Of a DNA stretch of 47,298 nt, positions 38,352-47,298 are shown one piece after another (within the stretch, counting starts at the first letter, position 1; each line of letters begins with the position of its first letter). The notes beneath the pieces were generated by a model. That model made no database searches. It worked only from the letters and a program-made list of their open reading frames with translations, and was not told where the DNA came from. Where the stretch lies: contig JALEMF010000122.1 in NCBI GenBank assembly GCA_022768005.1, positions 1-47,298 on the forward strand, written 5' to 3'. The position numbers and the translations under genes were made by a program. The DNA comes from Bacteroidales bacterium (GTDB lineage Bacteria; Bacteroidota; Bacteroidia; Bacteroidales; Muribaculaceae).

Positions 38352-38469
38352 CGGATAGTAATAATATTGAACTTTAAATGAAAGACCCGTGAGAGCGTGA
38401 AGTCATATCGAGTACAAATTTAGCAAAATACGCAAATAATGATTAAATTTGCAGAAATATTATTTTTTG

Positions 38470-39315
38470 ATGAAAGCAAAGACTTTATATATCTCTGATC
38501 TTGACGGAACTCTCTTAAACAACGACAGCGTTGTCAGCAGACATTCGGCACATATCATATCTCGTCTTAGCGAGAAAGGTGCTATGATTACAGTGGCTAC
38601 CGCTCGCACCCCCGCTACTGCTGATATTCTTCTGGCTGATTGTAAAATTAATGTACCGATGATTGTGGTAACCGGTGCTGCAATGTGGTCACATTCGGAG
38701 AAGAGATATATCTCAGCCAAAACATTGGAGCGCAGCCTCCTTGATACTTTGCTTAAAGAGTTTGACGAGTACGGGATATCACCGTTCGTCTATTCGTTTG
38801 ACAGTAAAAACGGTTTTCCGTCACTTCTTGACGTTTACCATAAGTCTCCGATAATGAATCCTCGTGAAACGGACTTTTTTGAGAACAGGAAAAAACTCAA
38901 AAAGTTTTTTATCGGCGAAGATATTTCCGAAAAAGCACGCGACAATGCATTGCTCCTCTTTGCGATAGGGAAAACAGAAAGTATTATGCCGGTTGCAGAT
39001 TCGCTGAGGAGTAAAAATATTTGCTCCATGTCCGCTTATCCGGATATTTTTGATGAATCATCATCGCAGATTGAAGTTTTTGCACCCGGTGTGTCAAAGG
39101 CAAATGCAGTGTTGAAGTTAAAAGAAATGACAGGAGCAGACAGAGTGGTCGTCTTCGGTGATAACCTTAATGATATATCTATGATGTCTGTAGCAGACGT
39201 GGCAGTAGCCGTGGAAAATGCGTACCCTCAGGTAAAAGAAGCTGCGGATATCGTCATAGGGCGAAACACTGAAGATGCCGTGGCAAAGTTTATTAAAGAA
39301 GATTTTGAAAAATGA
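38470..39315 (+). CDS. HAD superfamily hydrolase, Cof/HAD-IIB type
   Basis: Start at MKAKTLYISDLDGTLLNNDS. ISDLDGTLL, VVFGDNLNDISMMSVADVAVAVENAYPQVKEAADIV. Confidence 0.93.
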   Translation: MKAKTLYISDLDGTLLNNDSVVSRHSAHIISRLSEKGAMITVATARTPATADILLADCKINVPMIVVTGAAMWSHSEKRYISAKTLERSLLDTLLKEFDEYGISPFVYSFDSKNGFPSLLDVYHKSPIMNPRETDFFENRKKLKKFFIGEDISEKARDNALLLFAIGKTESIMPVADSLRSKNICSMSAYPDIFDESSSQIEVFAPGVSKANAVLKLKEMTGADRVVVFGDNLNDISMMSVADVAVAVENAYPQVKEAADIVIGRNTEDAVAKFIKEDFEK

Positions 39316-40529
39316 ATATTTACGAAGCAAGAAGATATGGCGTAGTAGTATTTTTTATTCTCACCATCAGTGTTGTGGTGTTTTTCCTTTACACGTCATC
39401 TAATCTTATAAATGACTTGTCACGTCAAGAGCGTGAGCGTATGCAGATTTGGGCAGACGCTACGAAGAAAATCGCTAATATTACTATGAGTGAAGATGAC
39501 TCGTACCATTCAAACGTGGATATTGACTTTCTGCTCAGCATTATAGAGCAAAATCACTCTATTCCGGTACTTCTCACTGACGATGCCGGGGAAATCCTAC
39601 TCCACCGAAATTTCGACTTGCCGGAACCTGTTGATTCTCTCGCTCCATACATCATTTCCGATGCTAACAACGATTTTCTATATGAAAAATTGTCAAAATT
39701 GAAAAACGGCAAAAATGTTATCCATATCCAGATTTCCCCCACGGAGCAGCAGCATATCTATTACGAAGATTCAAAGTTGCTGAAAAAACTCGGTTACTAT
39801 CCTTATATACAAATCCTCGTATTATTCGCTTTTATCGGAATAGTGTATTTCGCAGTTTCTTCAACCAAGCGCGCAGAACAGAATAAGGTATGGGTAGGAC
39901 TTTCAAAGGAAACGGCTCACCAGCTCGGCACACCCATTTCGTCACTGATGGGCTGGATTGAAGTGCTTAGGACTACTGATATCGAGCAAGATTACGTTGA
40001 CGAAATGAACAAGGACGTAAACAGACTGTCAATGATTGCATCGCGTTTTTCCAAAATAGGCTCTAAGCCCACCCTTGAGCCTTGCGACGTGAACACTGTT
40101 GTTGCACACGCATCGGAATATATGGCTACGCGCATTTCATCTCGGATAAAACTTATCACCGACTTATACCCCTCCCCTATCGACGTAAAGGCATCAGAGC
40201 CTCTATTCCAATGGGTTATGGAAAACCTCATAAAAAATGCCGTTGATGCCATGGAGGGAACGGGAACTATAACGGTAACTTCCGGTGTGTCCGGCAAAAA
40301 TGCGTTTATCCACGTGCAAGACACCGGCAAGGGTATTCTGCGTAAAAATTTTGATAACGTTTTTAATCCCGGATTCACTTCAAAAAAACGTGGCTGGGGA
40401 CTCGGCTTGACTCTTGCAAAACGAATTATTGAGCAATACCACGGCGGAAAAATTTATGTACTTAACTCGGAAATAGGAATTGGTACTACTTTCGCTATTG
40501 AAATACCATTGACGACAGATAAGGAATGA
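39312..40529 (+). CDS. Sensor histidine kinase, two TM segments, no receiver domain
   Basis: 405 aa. H-box LSKETAHQLGTPISSLMGWIEVL; N-box NLIKNAVDAMEG; G-boxes DTGKGI, GWGLGLTLAKRI. ATGA overlap with the HAD gene. Confidence 0.94.
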   Translation: MNIYEARRYGVVVFFILTISVVVFFLYTSSNLINDLSRQERERMQIWADATKKIANITMSEDDSYHSNVDIDFLLSIIEQNHSIPVLLTDDAGEILLHRNFDLPEPVDSLAPYIISDANNDFLYEKLSKLKNGKNVIHIQISPTEQQHIYYEDSKLLKKLGYYPYIQILVLFAFIGIVYFAVSSTKRAEQNKVWVGLSKETAHQLGTPISSLMGWIEVLRTTDIEQDYVDEMNKDVNRLSMIASRFSKIGSKPTLEPCDVNTVVAHASEYMATRISSRIKLITDLYPSPIDVKASEPLFQWVMENLIKNAVDAMEGTGTITVTSGVSGKNAFIHVQDTGKGILRKNFDNVFNPGFTSKKRGWGLGLTLAKRIIEQYHGGKIYVLNSEIGIGTTFAIEIPLTTDKE

Positions 40530-41854
40530 AAAAATCAGAAATAATCTCAGCTGTTAAATCCCGCCTCGGGATTCAGGAACTCAATCCTATGCAACTCTCC
40601 GTTATGTCCTGTGAAGAAAAAAATTTACTCCTTCTTTCTCCTACGGGCAGCGGTAAGACCATAGCTTTTGCTATCGCTATGCTTAAAATTCTCGGTGCTC
40701 CTTGCGGACGTATCCAAGCGCTCGTTATCGCACCGTCTCGTGAACTCGTAATCCAGATTTACGACGTTATCCGAACTCTTGCAGCCGGGTATAAGACATC
40801 TGCATTTTACGGCGGACACCGTATGAGCGATGAAGTCAACTCCGTGGAAGGTGCTGTGCCTGATATTTTGATTGCTACTCCCGGACGTCTGCTTGACCAC
40901 CTGAACCGCGGCACGATTGACTTGAAAGGCGTATTTTCTTTGACTTTTGACGAATACGACAAATCCCTCGAACTCGGCTTTCAAGATGAAATAAAGCGCA
41001 TTTCGCGTCGACTCCCTTCAAAGATTTCTTCAATAGTCCTTACCTCAGCCACTCGTCTTGATGAAATCCCGGATTTCTTGCCGATTAGAAGTATTAAGAC
41101 TATTGATTTTACGGAGCGAAGTGAGTCGCCTGATATGAGAATTGATTTTGTACAGGTTCAGTCTCCGGAGCGTGATAAGTTAAATACTCTTGCGGATTTA
41201 CTCGGGTGTTTTAAGCCCGGTGAAAAGGTGATTGTATTCCTTAATCATCGTGAAAGCGTAGAGCGTGCTTTTAAGGATATGAAAAGGCGTAAATTCCCTG
41301 TGGGTATGTACCATGGCGGACTTGAACAGCAGGACAGAGAACTTGCTATAGATTTGCTTAATAATGGTACTACACCGATACTGATTTCAACGGACCTTGC
41401 CTCCCGCGGACTTGACGTGGCGCAAGTGGAAGCAGTGATACATTATCATTTGCCCGTGACGGAGCAAGCATACACTCACCGCAACGGACGTACTGCGCGT
41501 GTTGATGCCACAGGCACAGTATATATCATCACAGCCGAAGGTGAAAACATTCCGGAGTACGTAAAATTTGACAGAGAATATGTGCCAAAGCCGCTAAGTG
41601 GTATTCCTCAGCCTTCTGAAGTGGCAACATTGTTCATCTCGTCAGGAAAGAAGGAAAAAATATCACGAGGTGACATAGCCGGATTTCTTATTCAGAAAGG
41701 CGGATTATCCGCAAGCGAAGTTGGCAAAATAGTAGTAAAAGACCATTCAGCAATAGTTGCAATTCCTCGCACTAAAGTCAAAACCGTCCTTGCTTCTATT
41801 TCAGGACAAAAACTAAAAGGAAAAAGCATTAAAATCAGCGAATACAAAATATAG
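40526..41854 (+). CDS. DEAD-box RNA helicase, DbpA-like C-terminus, motif II DEYD
   Basis: 442 aa. SPTGSGKT, TPGRLLDH, TFDEYDKSLELGF, LTSATR, STDLASRGLDV, HRNGRTARVD. ATGA overlap with the kinase gene. Confidence 0.93.
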   Translation: MKKSEIISAVKSRLGIQELNPMQLSVMSCEEKNLLLLSPTGSGKTIAFAIAMLKILGAPCGRIQALVIAPSRELVIQIYDVIRTLAAGYKTSAFYGGHRMSDEVNSVEGAVPDILIATPGRLLDHLNRGTIDLKGVFSLTFDEYDKSLELGFQDEIKRISRRLPSKISSIVLTSATRLDEIPDFLPIRSIKTIDFTERSESPDMRIDFVQVQSPERDKLNTLADLLGCFKPGEKVIVFLNHRESVERAFKDMKRRKFPVGMYHGGLEQQDRELAIDLLNNGTTPILISTDLASRGLDVAQVEAVIHYHLPVTEQAYTHRNGRTARVDATGTVYIITAEGENIPEYVKFDREYVPKPLSGIPQPSEVATLFISSGKKEKISRGDIAGFLIQKGGLSASEVGKIVVKDHSAIVAIPRTKVKTVLASISGQKLKGKSIKISEYKI

Positions 41855-41951
41855 TTTGGTAGTGTTCCACTGAGTGTGTCTGTAGCCGGTTTACTCAAGC
41901 CAGTATATCTCTGATGACGATGCGAATCTGATATAAAATCACACACTATTT

Positions 41952-44900
41952 TTACACAGAGGTCAGGTCAAGGACTTGAGTCAATATATTTACTGCTTCT
42001 TCCACTGTAGTGACGTCTGCTATAACGAAACTCCTTTTACCTGCATTGTCACGAATAGTCACTCTGCGCGAGTTATCTTGCAAGTAGTGAAGCAGTTTCC
42101 CGAACATTGGCGACTGATAATAAGCCTTATTTTCTTCACCTACAAAGTAGATATACATTTTACCTCCTTTAAGGTTTATCTTTTCAATTCCCAATCGGCG
42201 AGCAAGCCTCCTCAGTCGTGGTATTCGGAGTAATTCCGCTGCTTCATGCGGAATTTTACCGAAGCGGTCAATTAGTTTTGCCTTGAATGATTGTAAGTCT
42301 ATTTCTCGCTCTATACTGTCAAGTTCGCGGTACAATGAAATTCTTTCGCTATCCGTAGGAACATAGTTGGCAGGGAACAAAAGTTCCATATCGCTTTCAA
42401 TAGCACAGTCCGAAACGTATTCCTGTTTGTCTTCATCTTCGTCTTCAAACACTTCGGCAAATTCTTCATTACGTATTTCAAGTACTGCTTCTTTGAGTAT
42501 CTTCTGATAGGTCTCGTAGCCGAGGTCTGCTATAAAGCCGCTTTGCTCTGCACCGAGAAGATTTCCGGCACCTCGAATGTCAAGATCCTGCATAGCGATA
42601 TGTATGCCGCTACCGAGTTCGCTGAAACTTTCTATGGCTTGCAGTCTGCGGCGTGCTACCGGAGTTATAGGCACATGGGGAGGAATAAAGAGATAGCAAA
42701 ATGCTTTCCTTGAGCTTCTGCCCACACGTCCTCTTAGCTGGTGCAGTTCGCTAAGTCCGAAGTTTTGTGCATTATTTACGAGGATAGTGTTGACATTAGG
42801 CATATCAATACCACTCTCAATGATAGTAGTAGCGATAAGCACGTCATAGTCGTGGTTCGCAAAGTCTATAATAGTTTGTTCCAGCTGAGCCGGGGGCATC
42901 TGTCCGTGACCCACAACCGTTCTCGCATCAGGAACAACTCTCTTAATCATACTTTGCAAATCGTAAAGTCCCTCAATTCGCGGATTTATGATAAACACTT
43001 GTCCGTTTCGCGACAATTCAAAGTTTATTGCTTCTGCGAGTACGTCATCGGTCAGAGTGCATACTGTAGTTACAATAGGGTATCTGTTTGGCGGAGGTGT
43101 CATTATTGAAGACAGGTCACGCGCACCCATAAGTGAAAATTGGAGTGTACGAGGTATCGGGGTGGCGCTCATAGTGAGAGTGTCAACGTTCACCTTCATT
43201 TGCTTTAATTTTTCCTTTACCGCAACGCCAAATTTTTGTTCTTCGTCAACAATCAGCAAGCCTAAATCTTTGAATTTAACGCTTTTACCGATTAGTTTAT
43301 GAGTACCGATTATGATATCTATTTTTCCGTCGGCAAGTTCTTTAAGAATTTCATTCACTTGCTTTGTGGTTCTTGCTCTTGAAAGATAATCAACACGTAC
43401 GGGAAAATCTTTAAGACGACTTTTAAATGTGTTAAAATGCTGATATGCAAGCACTGTCGTAGGGACAAGCACTGCAGTCTGTTTTCCGTCAACGGCAGCC
43501 TTGAATGCTGCACGAATTGCAATTTCTGTCTTTCCGAAGCCCACGTCACCGCAAATCAGTCTGTCCATAGGTCTCGGGCTTTCCATATCAGCCTTTACAG
43601 CCTGAGTTGCTGTGTATTGGTCCGGAGTATCTTCGTAGATAAACGATGCCTCAAGTTCGTGCTGAAGATATGAGTCGGGAGAAAACTGAAATCCTTTTTC
43701 TTCTTTTCTCGCAGCATAAAGTTTTATCAAGTCGCGAGCAATATCTTTAAGACGCGTCTTGGTGCGTTCCTTCATTCTGTTCCAAGCACCTGTTCCCAAC
43801 TGATTTATTTTAGGCGGAACGCCCTCCTTACCTCGATATTTGGCAAGTTTGTGAAGAGAATGGATTGAGACAAAAATGATATCATCGTTTTTATAGACGA
43901 GTTTTATCATTTCCTGCATACTGCCGTTAACCTTTGTCCTGACCATACCGGCAAATTTCCCCACACCGTGATCTACATGGACAATATAGTCACCCGGAGA
44001 AATAGCACCGAGCTCTTTTAGTGAAAGCGCAAGTTTTCCGGAACGTGCGCGGTCGCTTTTAAGCGTGTATTTATGGAAACGGTCAAAAATCTGGTGATCC
44101 GTGAAAACGCATCGCTTGGAGATATTATCCACGAATCCTTCGTGAAGAGTGGTGATTATAGGCGTAAATGAAATATTATCACCTCGGTCAGTGAAAATAT
44201 CGTGAAGTCGCTCTATCTGCTTTGCACTGTCGCTGAGAATATAGATAGTGTATTTCTTTTCAAGGAAAGTCTTGAAAGAATCGCTGATAAGGTCAAAATT
44301 CTTATGATAAAGTCCTTGCGGTTCGCACTTGAAGTCTATAGCAGCAGTAGCTCCCGGCTCCGGCTTTCCGTTTGAGGAAAAGAATACAGTGTCAAATTCA
44401 TCAATTTTAGCAGAATAATCATCTACATTAATGATACGCTTCATAGCATCGCTATCGCCCTCATCGGCTATCAAAGAACTGTCGCTGAACTTTTCTTCCG
44501 AGATTTCTCTCAGCCTTGACTCCGTATATTCCTTATTACGAAAAGCTATAAGCGTGTCTGCACTGATAAACTCCAGGAGAGAAACATTAATATTTTCCGG
44601 TTTAACATTCGCAGTGACCGCTATTTCATCGAATTTTTCAATAGATAACTGTGTCTCCACGTCAAAGGTGCGGATTGTGTCTATCTCATCTCCGAAGAAG
44701 TCAATACGGTACGGTTGCTCGTTTGAATAACTGAAAATATCAATTATAGAACCGCGCATAGCGAATTGCCCCGGCTCATACACATAGTCCACCTTGAAAA
44801 AGCCCTGTGACAACAACCAGTCACGGAGTTTTAGAGGTGCAATATTCTGCGACACTTTCAGTTTGCAACTATGGTCTGAAATTTCTTTCCACGTAGCCAC

Positions 44901-45296
44901 GCCTTCAGCCAATGCCTCAGGGTAAGTAATCACTATTTTAAGATTCGGATCATCTTTCCACGCTTTAAGAGCCTCGGTACGTGCCACCTGTGAAGGCGGA
45001 TCTATTTGTCCGTACTTGATGTCGCGCTTGTAAGCAGACGGAAACACAAGCACAGCCTGCTCGCTCAGCAGTCTTGACAGATCGTGATAAAGGTACCCGG
45101 CATCGTCCTTGGAGTCTCCGATGACAAGCATCGGTGATGAGCCATGCTCTATATTCGCCAAAGTCAGAGATGCGGCAGAGCCTGCCAGATTGTATAAAGA
45201 TACTCGCAAAGGACTTCCTTCACGAGTAAATGCTTTCTTTAAAGACGTTTTTAATGACTTTGAGAGAAATTTCTCTGATAACTCACCAAGCTCCAT
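41952..45296 (-). CDS. mfd: Transcription-repair coupling factor Mfd
   Basis: 1114 aa. UvrB-like N-terminus, CarD-like RID (GDYIVHVDHGVGKFAGM), RecG-like helicase (DRLICGDVGFGKTEIAIRAAFKA, LIVDEEQKFGV), ESGIDMPNVNTILVNNA, QLRGRVGRS. Confidence 0.98.
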   Translation of the reverse strand: MELGELSEKFLSKSLKTSLKKAFTREGSPLRVSLYNLAGSAASLTLANIEHGSSPMLVIGDSKDDAGYLYHDLSRLLSEQAVLVFPSAYKRDIKYGQIDPPSQVARTEALKAWKDDPNLKIVITYPEALAEGVATWKEISDHSCKLKVSQNIAPLKLRDWLLSQGFFKVDYVYEPGQFAMRGSIIDIFSYSNEQPYRIDFFGDEIDTIRTFDVETQLSIEKFDEIAVTANVKPENINVSLLEFISADTLIAFRNKEYTESRLREISEEKFSDSSLIADEGDSDAMKRIINVDDYSAKIDEFDTVFFSSNGKPEPGATAAIDFKCEPQGLYHKNFDLISDSFKTFLEKKYTIYILSDSAKQIERLHDIFTDRGDNISFTPIITTLHEGFVDNISKRCVFTDHQIFDRFHKYTLKSDRARSGKLALSLKELGAISPGDYIVHVDHGVGKFAGMVRTKVNGSMQEMIKLVYKNDDIIFVSIHSLHKLAKYRGKEGVPPKINQLGTGAWNRMKERTKTRLKDIARDLIKLYAARKEEKGFQFSPDSYLQHELEASFIYEDTPDQYTATQAVKADMESPRPMDRLICGDVGFGKTEIAIRAAFKAAVDGKQTAVLVPTTVLAYQHFNTFKSRLKDFPVRVDYLSRARTTKQVNEILKELADGKIDIIIGTHKLIGKSVKFKDLGLLIVDEEQKFGVAVKEKLKQMKVNVDTLTMSATPIPRTLQFSLMGARDLSSIMTPPPNRYPIVTTVCTLTDDVLAEAINFELSRNGQVFIINPRIEGLYDLQSMIKRVVPDARTVVGHGQMPPAQLEQTIIDFANHDYDVLIATTIIESGIDMPNVNTILVNNAQNFGLSELHQLRGRVGRSSRKAFCYLFIPPHVPITPVARRRLQAIESFSELGSGIHIAMQDLDIRGAGNLLGAEQSGFIADLGYETYQKILKEAVLEIRNEEFAEVFEDEDEDKQEYVSDCAIESDMELLFPANYVPTDSERISLYRELDSIEREIDLQSFKAKLIDRFGKIPHEAAELLRIPRLRRLARRLGIEKINLKGGKMYIYFVGEENKAYYQSPMFGKLLHYLQDNSRRVTIRDNAGKRSFVIADVTTVEEAVNILTQVLDLTSV

Positions 45297-45301
45297 AGTC
45301 G

Positions 45302-46972
45302 TTACTTATTTTTTTCAGGCTTAAGAATGGATTCGTAGCGTTTGACATCTTTAAGAACGCTGATAGCTGAATCCACTGCTATATCATCTTTAACCGAATG
45401 AATTATAGCACCTCTGTTGCCCTTAATTCTTGTCACTATATCGGACTCCAAATAGAAACTTATTGCCTTGCGATTAATATCCAAGTCTCGATTCAAGTCA
45501 TGGTGAAGAAGAGTCTTGAGTGTATCAATATTCGCTTTTACCTCATCATTATAGTAACCTTCATCTTTGGCTGCAGACTCCAGGCGTGAAATCAAAGTTT
45601 CGCAAGACTTATCGTAGTCAAGTTTCTTAGGGTCAATAAACTTTTTGAAATCATTGTAAATAGAGTCATCAACGACAAATCGCTTCTCGGAACTGATTGA
45701 ATCGTGATTAGCGGCAAAATATACGGAATAATTAAACACCCACTTGTCTCTCACGAGTTTTTCAGTAAGTTTTGACACCTTGGGATAGTCAACCTTTATA
45801 TCCGGAGTAATGCCTCCGCCGTCACGCACCGGTCGTTGGTTCTTGGTGTAGAAAACGTGCGTAAGACTATCAGGCGTACGCTGCACGGAGCCGTCTTCTT
45901 TTCTTTGTGAATAGTCAATAGCTTGGATACAACGTCCGCTTGGAATATAATATTTAGCGATAGTCACTTTCAGAAGTCCATCGTAAGGAATTTGTCTTGT
46001 ACTTTGCACAAGCCCTTTTCCGTATGAGCGGTTACCTACAATCACTGCCCTGTCAAGGTCCTGCATAGCACCGGTAACGATTTCTGAAGAAGATGCGCTT
46101 GATTCGTCAATAAGGATTGCAACAGGTATCTTTGTATCAACAGGCTTTACTGTAGTCTTATATACTTTATTGTTCATATCGCCCTTTCCTCGAGTTACAA
46201 GCACTTCCGTTCCCTTATCCACAAAAATGCCTACTATCTGAATAGCACTTTCCATAAGTCCGCCGCCATTGCTGCGAAGGTCAAGAATAACGGAGTTAAT
46301 GCCATTTTCCGCTTTCATCTTCTCAAGAGCTTCACGAACCTTAGTGTATGACTTCTCATTGAAAGTAGTCAACCCTATATATCCTACTCCATCTGCCACA
46401 ACACCATAGTACGGCACGGGATCTACCGTAATTTTCTCTCTTTTAATATCAAATGTGAGGATAGAATCCTTCACGAAAGGACGGCGAACCGTAACTTTTA
46501 CATTACTGCCCGCTTGACCGCGAAGCCTGTTACGAACTTTGTCGCTGCCTATACCGAGGACTGTGTCACCGTTGATAGCAATAATTTTATCACCCGCTTT
46601 GAGTCCTACATGCTCGGAAGGAGTGTTTTCCTGAGGTAAATCAATTATCACATCACCGTTTTTCTCTTGAGTTATGTAAGCACCTATACCTCCGAACTCA
46701 CCGGTAGAAATGGTCATAAACTCATCTTGCTCCTCCTTAGGGATATATTCCGTGTAAGGGTCAATAGAGTAAAGCATAGTGCCGATTGCAATTTTCATCG
46801 TCTTGTTAGCATCAATAGTGTCAACGTATGACGTCTGCAATTCTTTAAATATAGATGTGAAAATATTCAGATTTTTGCTGATATCCGCTTTATTGCTCCT
46901 TGTATCTGCAATAGCCGTGGAAACGCAGAGTAAAGCAATCGCGGTGAGAAATGATAAAGCAAATTTTTTCAT
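45302..46972 (-). CDS. S41 family C-terminal processing peptidase with PDZ domain
   Basis: 556 aa. PDZ GLKAGDKIIAINGD; SNGGGLMESAIQI; catalytic DESSASSSEIVTGAMQDLDRAVIVGNRSYGKGLVQ. Confidence 0.95.
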   Translation of the reverse strand: MKKFALSFLTAIALLCVSTAIADTRSNKADISKNLNIFTSIFKELQTSYVDTIDANKTMKIAIGTMLYSIDPYTEYIPKEEQDEFMTISTGEFGGIGAYITQEKNGDVIIDLPQENTPSEHVGLKAGDKIIAINGDTVLGIGSDKVRNRLRGQAGSNVKVTVRRPFVKDSILTFDIKREKITVDPVPYYGVVADGVGYIGLTTFNEKSYTKVREALEKMKAENGINSVILDLRSNGGGLMESAIQIVGIFVDKGTEVLVTRGKGDMNNKVYKTTVKPVDTKIPVAILIDESSASSSEIVTGAMQDLDRAVIVGNRSYGKGLVQSTRQIPYDGLLKVTIAKYYIPSGRCIQAIDYSQRKEDGSVQRTPDSLTHVFYTKNQRPVRDGGGITPDIKVDYPKVSKLTEKLVRDKWVFNYSVYFAANHDSISSEKRFVVDDSIYNDFKKFIDPKKLDYDKSCETLISRLESAAKDEGYYNDEVKANIDTLKTLLHHDLNRDLDINRKAISFYLESDIVTRIKGNRGAIIHSVKDDIAVDSAISVLKDVKRYESILKPEKNK

Positions 46973-47036
46973 AACTTAAAAAAATATGTTGCTTGCTGTT
47001 TATTTTATATATGTATTATATCTGTTCTTGTATGTG

Positions 47037-47044
47037 CAAAGGTA
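47037..47044 (-). promoter_or_regulatory. Bacteroidetes -7 box of the S41 peptidase gene
   Basis: Minus TACCTTTG(C). Confidence 0.4.
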
Positions 47045-47115
47045 GTTATTTTTCGCTCTATAACTGTAATTTTAAAAATAATTTTACTTAAAAAAGAAAA
47101 ATTTTCCGCTTAAAA

Positions 47116-47147
47116 TTTGCACAATCAAAAAAAACTATCTACTTTTG
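47116..47147 (+). promoter_or_regulatory. Bacteroidetes-type promoter of tRNA-Asn
   Basis: TTTG-N20-TACTTTTG, matching the -33/-7 consensus spacing. Confidence 0.75.
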
Positions 47148-47179
47148 CAACGCAATTCCCGAGAGGGGGTAGCAAAAAC

Positions 47180-47253
47180 GCTTCAATAGCTCAGTTGGTT
47201 AGAGCACCTGACTGTTAATCAGGGGGTCGTTGGTTCAAGCCCATCTTGAAGCG
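47180..47253 (+). tRNA. tRNA-Asn (anticodon GTT)
   Basis: GCTTCAATAGCTCAGTTGGTTAGAGCACCTGACTGTTAATCAGGGGGTCGTTGGTTCAAGCCCATCTTGAAGCG cloverleaf. Anticodon loop CTGTTAA. Confidence 0.97.
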
Positions 47254-47254
47254 C

Positions 47255-47293
47255 AAAAGCCTTGCAGGTTCAACACTTGCAAGGCTTTTTGTT
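47255..47293 (+). terminator. Rho-independent terminator of tRNA-Asn
   Basis: AAAAGCCTTGCA...TTGCAAGGCTTTTTG. Confidence 0.85.
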
Positions 47294-47298
47294 TTTAT

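Larger units (their letters stand above)
37856..38363. mobile_element. Internally deleted IS4-family-like insertion sequence remnant
   Basis: 17 bp inverted ends TATTACTGTCCGCTAAA (37856-37872) and TTTAGCGGATAGTAATA (38347-38363), 16/17 match, enclosing a transposase C-terminal fragment. Confidence 0.65.

Noticed and set aside
41873-41947. AGTGTGT...ACACACT inverted repeat between helicase and mfd
   Set aside because: 7 bp stem with a loop of about 60 nt, consistent with chance; convergent genes may terminate here but this is not convincing.
1-47298. CRISPR arrays, prophage modules, restriction-modification or toxin-antitoxin systems
   Set aside because: Looked for regularly spaced repeats and characteristic proteins on both strands; none seen in this window.

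Overview
This 47.3 kb window is a Bacteroidales-type chromosomal segment, probably Muribaculaceae-like. The taxonomy is inferred from the gene families and from promoters of the TAnnTTTG / TTTG type. Most of it is core metabolism and housekeeping: a DUF4922 protein, a GT2 glycosyltransferase and an amidase/xanthan-lyase-like protein; rubrerythrin; a C1 peptidase; a NigD-like lipoprotein; rfbC; a TonB-receptor-like outer membrane protein; a complete nqrABCDEF operon; greA; HIT; a TlpA-like protein; LysR plus a split ThrE exporter; ybaK-aroC-radical SAM; argR-GNAT-argG-argC; tRNA-Gln; DUF456; a GH3 glycosidase; HAD-histidine kinase-DEAD helicase; mfd; an S41 peptidase; and tRNA-Asn. I see no CRISPR array, prophage or obvious defence island. 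The signals not explained by ordinary genes are all in or near intergenic DNA. (1) A roughly 300 nt, strongly structured, probably repetitive element lies at about 25.2-25.54 kb. A diverged partial copy is at about 8.9-9.0 kb, and a short 22 nt match lies beside an IS remnant at 38.37 kb. (2) A fused gene graveyard (GNAT 5' fragment plus AraC fragment) lies at 8.9-9.35 kb. (3) An internally deleted IS4-like relic with recognisable inverted repeats lies at 37.86-38.36 kb. (4) An orphan T9SS-like C-terminal sorting domain sits downstream of the GH3 gene. (5) A secreted beta-helix / propeller / sorting-domain protein is at 20.1-22.8 kb. I do not see a convincing large new system. The structured repeat and the mosaic secreted protein are the best leads.
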